Shown here in pieces: positions 46,537-53,500 of a DNA stretch of 53,500 nt. The position numbers and the translations under genes are program-made. How positions within the stretch are numbered: position 1 is the first letter of the stretch; each line of letters opens with the position of its first letter. This DNA is from Oehlia diaphana (lineage: Eukaryota; Glomeromycota; Glomeromycetes; Glomerales; Glomeraceae). Below the pieces are notes generated by a model. It was not told where the DNA came from, made no database searches, and saw only the letters and a program-made list of their open reading frames with translations. The stretch covers positions 4,080 through 57,579 of the forward strand of contig QZLH01000718.1 of assembly GCA_003833135.1 (NCBI GenBank). The letters run 5' to 3'.

Positions 46537-48072
46537 TTAAAAGACTTGTCTAACATTAACATTAATGCGAGAAGAAGACATAAAATCTCCGTAAATTTTC
46601 CATTCGGGATCATCATCATAATTGGGCTCAAGATATTTTGGGAGAGTTCCTTCAAGAATTCGTGGAACACCTTAAATTTTAATTTCAAATAAATTTGTTG
46701 CCTTTTTTTCGAAAAAAAGGGAAACGATAAAATTTACAAACCATGAAAATTAGTTCTGCAAGGACCACACATAATTGATATATCACCACTGCGCAAATAT
46801 AATGCGATCGGTGCAATATCCCTAGTTGGTCCCCCAATTAAGAAAATACAGGTATGCCCAAAACTAATTTATTTTAAAATAAATAATATAATAACATTAA
46901 ATGCAAATAAACATATATTTCTTTTACATACCTAAAAGAAATCAGAGGAGCTTCCATATTAATTTCGCTTTTATCAACATGAGCCATTATGTTATCTTTA
47001 AGTTGATAATAATTTACAACGCCAGCTTCAGGTTTCCATTTTTTATGATCATAATCATTAATAAAATATTGTTTATCATTATTTTCGTTTGTTTCATTAG
47101 TATAAAATTTAATTCCATTAATTGATTTTACAACAGAGGTTGTCAATAATTCAATGTCTTTAGGAAATGTGAGTCGCTTATCTAAATGATAAGTTTTTGT
47201 TGCCCAATGATATTGATAACCTAATGTAATCCATCTTAATTTTTTTATTAATTCTGAAGGCGATAATATTGGCACACTTGATGATGGTAATGGTTCGCCT
47301 TTTTCTTCTCTTTCTTCTTTCTCCTGATACTCTTTTTCAACTAATAATTTTTGAGGACATTCCTTCTGAGTTATTTCTTGTTTGGCATCAATTTCTTCTT
47401 CATATAATGAATTTTGTCCAGTTACCAATGCTTTTAATGGAATAACGCATCGTGAATCATTTTTGTCTACACTATTAATTATTTTTTCATGCAAGTTCCA
47501 TAAACCTTCTTTTGGTAATACATAATGAGTGTCAAGATTATTTTTATTTGGATATTTCGCAAAATCTTTTAAACATCTTTTTATTATGTTTTTTTGTGCT
47601 TTGGGTGTAAAAGGATTAGGAATAAATATAAATCCTAATAATAAAACAATAAAAATTAAAATAAAATTACATTGTTTATCCTTTATTTTTTTTGTAAGAA
47701 AATAAAAATCCACTTACCTGGTAAATCCTTAACAATATAAGCAATCCTTCTTTCCCCTTTAATAATTTCTTTCTCTTCTTTTAGTTCATTATAATCGCCA
47801 AATATATTTTCTTTTTCCTCATCATCATCTTTACCTAATTCAACTTTTAATTCAATTTTCACAATTCTACTTTTAATTTCATCACTAGATAGATCTAAAT
47901 TATAAAAATCTATAACATTATCGAAATTTGGTGGTGGTAAACGCGATTTAAAATTTCTTTCGGCGTCTCTAAATGGAGTTTGTGTTGAATGTGTAAAAGA
48001 TTTCGACTGTGATTGTCTTTGTTCTAATTTTTGTTGTCTCTTACTTTTATACTGTGCTTTTGAAGAAATCAT
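46537..48072 (-). CDS. ALKBH1: ALKBH1-type Fe(II)/2-oxoglutarate nucleic-acid dioxygenase
   Basis: ALKBH1 enzymes oxidise methyl groups on tRNA and DNA; animal ALKBH1 acts on tRNA m1A and mitochondrial tRNA, and is debated for DNA 6mA. Exons in gene order: 48072-47718, 47634-46932, 46863-46742, 46670-46537; the product is about 437 residues. The iron ligands are HVDKSE (HxD) and the distal His in NFHGVPRI, with the 2-oxoglutarate arginines in SRINVNVRQVF. Family signatures are LRWITLGYQYHW, EAGVVNYYQL and FSFGHTCIFLIGGPTRD. A Glu-rich insertion (about residues 240-285) lengthens the protein relative to human ALKBH1 (389). The start is MISSKAQYK at 48070-48072; an upstream in-frame ATG at 48103-48105 adds 11 residues. 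Glomeromycotina are rich in DNA 6mA in the literature, so an ALKBH1 is of interest. Confidence 0.92.
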
Positions 48073-48105
48073 CGTACTTAATAAAAAGTTTTTTTTTGGG
48101 CACAT

Positions 48106-50580
48106 ATTTATATTGTAGATCTGTCCAATGAAATTAATTAGTAGATCTTTATTTTATTTAGCAGTTACACTTAAAAAAGTTGTTACGTAAAAAAAACTAC
48201 ACAAAAAAAAAATGCGAATATTATATGTACATTTAACGTCTAGAGTACGAAATTTAATAAAAATGTATGCAATTAATTCTTTTTAATAGAAATTGGGGTT
48301 GCAACATATGATTTTTATGCGAATGATAAATTAATCTTATTGCTTCCTGTCATTCTATACACAAGTAGCAATAAATTAAAGAATTATAAAAGAAAAGAAA
48401 CTTTTGTAATCTGTAAAATAAAAAATTACAAATAAACATTAATTTTACACTTTATTAAGATGTTTTATTTTAATTTGAAGTATTTTTTTTTATAATTAAT
48501 AATATAATTAAATTTATTTTTTTTAAAAAAAATACTTTATGGAAATTCTTTTGTTAATTTTATTTTAAAATTAAATATTTACTGATATTAAAATAAAATA
48601 ATTTTAATCACCCTTTTTATTGTATAAAATAAAATATAAAGAATTGATTGTCTTATACAAATGTTAACTTTTTAAAATATTATATAAAATTTATTGCATC
48701 AGAAAATTATTTTGGTATAGGTTAGTATAATATTTCAGAGTAATGTAAATTTGAAATATTATATTACAAATGTAATATTTCATAAATATATAAAAATTTA
48801 AAAAATTATATATCTTTAATAATTTTATTTTTATTAAAAGTATAAAAATTTATTTTGAATAATTTTCTTATTTAATTAATGTTAATTAATGGTAAAATTA
48901 TATATAAATACTTATTTTTAAAGTAAAAAGAATATTAACATTTTAACCAAAGTATCTAAAATAAAATAGGTATAAAAAATTAATTCTTTAACTAAAAATT
49001 AGCTTATTTTTAAAAATTCAAAAAGATTTAATCAATAGTTATTAAGAAATTCACTTTTAAAATTTATGATCTAAATATAAATTATAAGAATTTTATTAAA
49101 ATTCTAATAAATAAATATATTTGGTATCTATATATAATAAAGGCTTACATAATTATAATAAAAATCAAGACATAGAAGAAATATGTTATAGTTACCATAT
49201 TGATTGAATTTAATGTATAACTATAAAATTATAAAACTTTGTAAGATAATTTCCAGCTATTTTAGATCTAAAATAATAAATGTAAAAAATTTCAAGCTGT
49301 GATAATAAATATTTCTACTTAAATCTACCATTATTTACTATAAATATTTTATATTCAAATAATCTTATTTACTCATCTCTAATACCTGTAGAGTACTATA
49401 TATAAAACTGAAATTAAATCAATTTTGATTTTAAAATAGTCAAAATGATTATAATTAATTTGACTTTAGCCTTCTAAAAGTCAAAATAATTGAACTAAAT
49501 ATTATATTTATAATTATTAAAATTTAATAATAAAAGTATTTTAAAGATATTTTAATATTTAGTAATTAGAATTTAATAATCTATAATTTATTTAAAAGCT
49601 CTAATTGTAATAAATTAAATGGCAGTAAAATTATATTATGTTGAATAATTATCTACAATTATTAAAATTTAAAAATAATAATATTCTAAAAATATTTCAA
49701 CATCTAGTAAATAGTAATTAGAATTTAATAATCTATAGTTTATTTAAAAGCTCTAAACATAATAAATCAAATAGCAGTAAGATTATATTAATATTATTAA
49801 TATTAACCATTCTATTTTACTTACATATTTAAATATTATACTTATAATTTTGGTATTTAGTTAAATATTTCATATTTGTAGCTTTGATATTAATGAAGTT
49901 ATTGCAATTTAAAGTTTATAACTATTTAAAATTACATGATATAAAATATAATAAATTTTGACTTTAATTTTAACTTAAGACCTTTAAAACTAAAACATTT
50001 GACTTTAACTTTTAATTTTAACTTTATATATATAGGAGTATAAAGTATTTAAAATTATTCAAAATAAGCAAAAATATAAACTAATTATTACATATTATAA
50101 AACATGAGCTGATTTAAATAAAGTCATTGATATAAAATTCATTTTACTGATATTTAAAAATATTATTTTATAATAAATTTGAATAGGTCTTAATTAAAAC
50201 CATTAGGAAAAGATTATTATCAAAAAAAAATTAAGATAATGATCTTAAAAATTTGCAAAATATTAATCAACAGTTAAGCATAAATATAAGAGAATTAAGT
50301 ACATTAAGAAAAATAATAAAATTTTAAGTAATAATAATAAATTAAACCTACAGTTTTAACTAAAATTTAATCAATGCTTATAAAATAAGATCCGGAAATA
50401 TATATATAAGGATCAGATGGTGAAAAATTTTGAGGGAAAGGGAAAAATACTATTTATATTTTATTTAGTATCTCATCAAGTATTAATCCTAGAAATATAA
50501 TTTTACTACCATTAGATTTGTCGTATTGAGACGATTTCAATGAACTATATTTCATCTTTTTCTGATCACTGGATCAAAAG
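48106..50580. other. very AT-rich gene-poor region
   Basis: About 2.5 kb with extremely high AT content and no supported gene. A 152-bp direct repeat at 49510-49810 is listed separately. The rest is simple-sequence-like A/T. Confidence 0.55.
49510..49810. repeat. two-copy 152-bp tandem duplication
   Basis: AGTAATTAGAATTTAATAAT occurs at 49561 and again at 49713, and flanking sequence matches over most of the 152-bp period (TTTATTTAAAAGCTCTAA in both). Copies differ by scattered substitutions and small indels. Confidence 0.65.
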
Positions 50581-50589
50581 TTAGCAAAC

Positions 50590-50728
50590 TGCCTGATTGG
50601 TGACGATATTTGGCGAAAATGCCAATCAGTCACCAATCGGTTACCAATCAGTCACCAATCAGCTATCTGATTGGTACCCGATTGGTGACTGATTGATGCC
50701 TGATTTTTCACATTTTGACCTGTGGTAT
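50590..50728. mobile_element. MITE-like repeat with CCAATCAG motifs, partner of 51136-51252
   Basis: The right arm (50685-50723: CTGATTGATGCCTGAT then TTTGACCTGT) is the reverse complement of the left arm of the palindromic element at 51136. The left arm is diverged. The centre repeats CACCAATC and GATTGGT in both orientations. Confidence 0.5.
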
Positions 50729-51135
50729 GCAAAGACTTTTTATATGAGTAGTACACATAATTGACACCTAATATTGAAAATCCTGCAAAAATATGCAAAA
50801 AAATTTTAGATATTAAGTTATAAATTATTTTATCATAATTTCTACTGTATATTATTTATAAAATCAAATACTAATATGAAAAAATAGAATTTATTCTAAT
50901 TTACTATTTTTTTTCAATAATATTTTTCTAAAATTTTACTTAACCCTTAGAATTTTCTTTTAATTAATACTAAATATATATTACAATACAGTTAATATAC
51001 AGTAAATATATGTAAACTAATTTTTTATATATAAAATTTTGATAAAAAATATGCAATTATGATGTCTAACTATAGATGAAAATTTCTTAAATTGTACACA
51101 AATCAAAACTTTACTCTGTCTAATTCCACTATGAC

Positions 51136-51252
51136 ACAGGTCAAAATGTGAAAAATCAGGCATCAATCAGTCACCAATTGGACACCAATCAGCTACCTAA
51201 TTGGTGTCTGATTGGTAACTGATTGATGCCTGATTTTCACTTTTTGACCTGT
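51136..51252. mobile_element. 117-bp palindromic MITE-like element
   Basis: The left arm starts ACAGGTCAAAATGTGAAAAA and the right arm ends in its near reverse complement, TTTTTGACCTGT. The two arms of about 56 bp pair almost along their full length around a 4-5 nt centre (CTAC), with few mismatches. No clear target duplication was identified. It can fold into a long hairpin. Confidence 0.6.
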
Positions 51253-51451
51253 ATAATGGTGACGCATCTGTATATCCTACTTCTGTATGTATATTTCTGG
51301 GTTCTTAAAAAACTATAAGTAATCTAATATATAGGATTTCAAAAAATACTTATGTATGTAAGGTAAGGATGGTGCCACAAATATGTAATTGTAGAATAAT
51401 TGTAATTTATGGTATTGCAGAATATTGCAGATTTTTAAATCTAAAAATCTG

Positions 51452-51501
51452 AGTGGGATACCACCATATAATATAATTATATTATATGGTGGTATCCCAC
51501 T
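51452..51501. repeat. perfect 50-bp palindrome
   Basis: The first 25 bases (AGTGGGATACCACC... to 51476) are exactly repeated as reverse complement in 51477-51501. It abuts the point where the integrase-like reading begins. It may be two fused terminal repeats. Confidence 0.85.
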
Positions 51502-52240
51502 TACCCGCTTCTGTTTCACTCACATCTAAGAATAGCTCAGAGGTTGCTAAAGCATTTAGGAAAGTATATGGTGATCGAAATAATCTATTGACCTGGCCAA
51601 AGCTTCTGCAATGTGATGGAGGTCATAAATTTATAGGTGAAACCTCCTGACTAATGCAAAAGCATAATGTCACAATTCGAGTGGTCAGCCCATATAGTCA
51701 CAGAAGAGTTGCATTCGTAGAGCGTTTCAATAAGACCCTCTCAAAAATTCTATACAAAATCCAGTATGCTGTCGAATCAATATCTTCTGATCCTAAATTA
51801 ATAAGAGCATGGGTTAGATATTTGCCAGAAGCTATTGATTATCTGAATAACTACCCACACGCCTTATTCGAAAACCAGGATCAGAAAAGTGGGGGCTTGA
51901 GCCAGTGAAAGCCATTGCTTTAGAGCGAGTCGAATCTAGACCATCTACAAAATATAAGCGCCCAGTTGGATAAGATGAAATAAGGTTAAAGAAAGGAGAT
52001 ACCGTCCGCTACCTACTTGCCAATGCGGAATGGAAAGGGGGTATTGAAAATCAGAAGCGTGCAACTGACCCTACATTCAGTCCAAGTCTCCATAGAATCT
52101 GAAAAGTTGTTGTTATAAAGAATGAGCTGGTCTTATATTATCTTGGGAGTGATGATGATGAATTTGCTCCAAAGCGAGGATTTGTAAGAGAGGAGCTCAT
52201 GTTAATAGCTGATCCAAAAAGGGTTGGTTGTTCACCTCAA
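51501..52240 (+). pseudogene. Maverick/Polinton-type retroviral-like integrase, degraded
   Basis: Reading from the palindrome, the frame shows SLTSKNSSEVAKAFRKVYGD, WPKLLQCDGGHKFIG (second acidic residue of the DDE triad) and VAFVERFNKTLSKILYKIQ (the glutamate). The tail includes LKKGDTVRYLLANAEW and [17 protein letters not shown]. Breaks seen: TGA at 51648-51650, a frame change near 51895, TAA near 51970 and TGA near 52099. The first catalytic Asp region is missing on the left, beyond the palindrome. Order and family match the rve integrase of Maverick/Polinton elements in mycorrhizal fungi (family recognised from memory). Confidence 0.7.
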
Positions 52241-52279
52241 AGCATATTATCCATACATATTGCATATGCTTTCCCTATC

Positions 52280-52807
52280 AATAACGAGCTAGATCAAGCT
52301 ATTGATTATGCCAGAAGACGTGGTGGTCAATGTCTAGGAAGGACTGGGCGAATAAATGGTCATAACATATATCTTTAGTCTTGTGAGAATGGTGCGCATC
52401 AGTGGGAGTATTCACTAAAATATATCATGAAAAAATTCGAATGGTATCCGCTATGCCATTATACTAGTGGTGAACGCCGATGCCGATATATTTTTGAGGA
52501 TCTGCTAGGTAAGAAATTTCCATCATGTAGGCCTAATTTTTTGGATGGGATGCATCTTGATGGGTATAATGAGAAATTGCATCTTGCATTCAAATACCAT
52601 GGATCCCAGCACTACGCTCTCAATTCAATGTTTCATAAAAGAGGCCAGATAGATTTGGATGAGCAGAGAATGCGTGATAAAAAAAAGCAAGACTTATGTA
52701 AGCAGGAAGGTATATTTCTTATTCCGGTGCCCCATACAGCTGATTTATACTCGTTTATTAGGCATGCACTAATCGAGAAAGGATTTTTGAATAATTCTCC
52801 AAGCTAG
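52280..52807 (+). pseudogene. zinc-ribbon PD-(D/E)XK nuclease-like protein, degraded
   Basis: The frame reads [20 protein letters not shown], a zinc-ribbon-like section ([11 protein letters not shown] ... WYPLCHY), then [20 protein letters not shown] and [20 protein letters not shown]. It ends with [20 protein letters not shown]. Family members recalled from mycorrhizal fungi have LAFEY-G-QHY, a PD-(D/E)XK core; here the catalytic Glu is Lys. A TAG at 52376-52378 breaks the N-terminal part. The ORF from the ATG at 52427 (126 codons) is intact. It lies between the integrase and ATPase remnants on the same strand. Confidence 0.6.
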
Positions 52808-52896
52808 ATAATATTTTCTTGGCAATTTTCTGAGACCCACCAATCCCAGAAATTTGCAAGATTATATAGTATATTATTAATAATACTTTGTTTGAC

Positions 52897-53500
52897 ATGA
52901 AAGTAAAAGAGCTTGAATCAGTTGATAGGCTCATTTACCATATTAACGAGATTAAAGATGCCCAAAGATTTAATGAACATTCGTCTATTCCCTAATGGCA
53001 TTTCACCCTTCTGATCTGTGGTCATACTAATTCGAGAAAAACTAATGAAGTTCTTAATCTCATGCTCGGAAATAAGCTTTATCAAATGTTTAATGGAAAG
53101 AAAGGGGAGACACGTTATATCAAGTGTGATGATCTGCTCTTGATCAGCCACAATCTTAAGGAGCCAAAATATATGTATCTCAAATCGGCATATCAGATAA
53201 TTGCAAATAGTCTAAAGCCTTATCATGAAAATATTACATTCTGAGCTTTGAAGCCTGATAAGATCCCTAAGGTAAATTCCTTTTCTCCGGATAGAGGTAC
53301 AATGCCTATATTCGAAGATGTATGCGCTGATCCAAAGAAAGTGCAAGAGAAAATTATTCCTTATTTCATTGAAGGGCGCCACTATAACATTAGTTCGATA
53401 TATATATCCCAGAGTTACTTTGACTGCCCAAAGATAATACGAAAAAATCTCACACATATCTGCCTATTTAACGGGTCCTGCACTACAAATGAACTAGTCA
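52897..53500 (+). pseudogene. A32-like packaging ATPase of a Maverick/Polinton, degraded and cut by the window end
   Basis: From the ATG at 52897 the frame reads MKVKELESVDRLIYHINEIK. The Walker A region follows as [12 protein letters not shown], where G-x-TNSGKT is expected. The Walker B-like [20 protein letters not shown] and [20 protein letters not shown] match the A32-type packaging ATPases of Polintons and large DNA viruses. TAA at 52993-52995 and TGA at 53242-53244 interrupt it. The reading continues to the window edge. Confidence 0.7.

Overview
The window is nuclear DNA of an intron-rich, very AT-rich fungus. The gene set, the short introns, the mobile-element families and the decayed Maverick/Polinton remnants fit an arbuscular mycorrhizal fungus (Glomeromycotina, Rhizophagus-like). 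That placement is inferred from sequence character and remembered family features; no search was run. I rebuilt 20 protein-coding genes by hand, exon by exon, requiring splice sites and phase to agree throughout.

Layout, left to right: AT-rich DNA with a decayed DNA-transposon end; VPS2/CHMP2 (-); UBE2G1/Ubc15-type E2 (-), split by a 3.6-kb intron that holds a hAT-type MITE, a TTAGGG-like tract and a FAR1/MULE fragment; TXNL1 (+); RMD1 (-); PAXBP1/GCFC (+); taxilin (-); HMG-box protein (-); SPC25 (-) and RPS2 (+), head to head; MYST acetyltransferase (+); MAK11/PAK1IP1 (-); GCK-III kinase (+); intronless F-box protein (-); ABP1/drebrin-like (+), with a frameshift; A20/AN1 zinc-finger protein (+); COX7A (-); an unrecognised 340-residue protein (+); PPCS (-); ERG6 (-); ALKBH1 (-). 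From 48.1 kb the window is repeat-rich. It ends in a degraded Maverick/Polinton-like element: integrase, PD-(D/E)XK nuclease and A32-like ATPase, all on the + strand.

The genes are mostly unrelated housekeeping functions (ESCRT-III, ubiquitin transfer, ribosome biogenesis, kinetochore, sterol and CoA synthesis, respiration). Several pairs are divergent with only 150-480 bp between start codons, so they probably share promoters.

The most interesting signals are in splicing. PPCS carries a 75-nt AT-AC intron with a perfect U12-type 5' splice site. By my count four of about 121 introns start with GC. The kinase has a 3-nt initiator exon and a 9-nt internal microexon. Other notable points are the altered acetyl-CoA loop of the MYST enzyme, a one-base loss in an ABP1 repeat that would remove both SH3 domains, a hAT MITE with an exact 8-bp target duplication, a perfect 50-bp palindrome abutting the integrase remnant, and poly-T/poly-A blocks that may be assembly joins.
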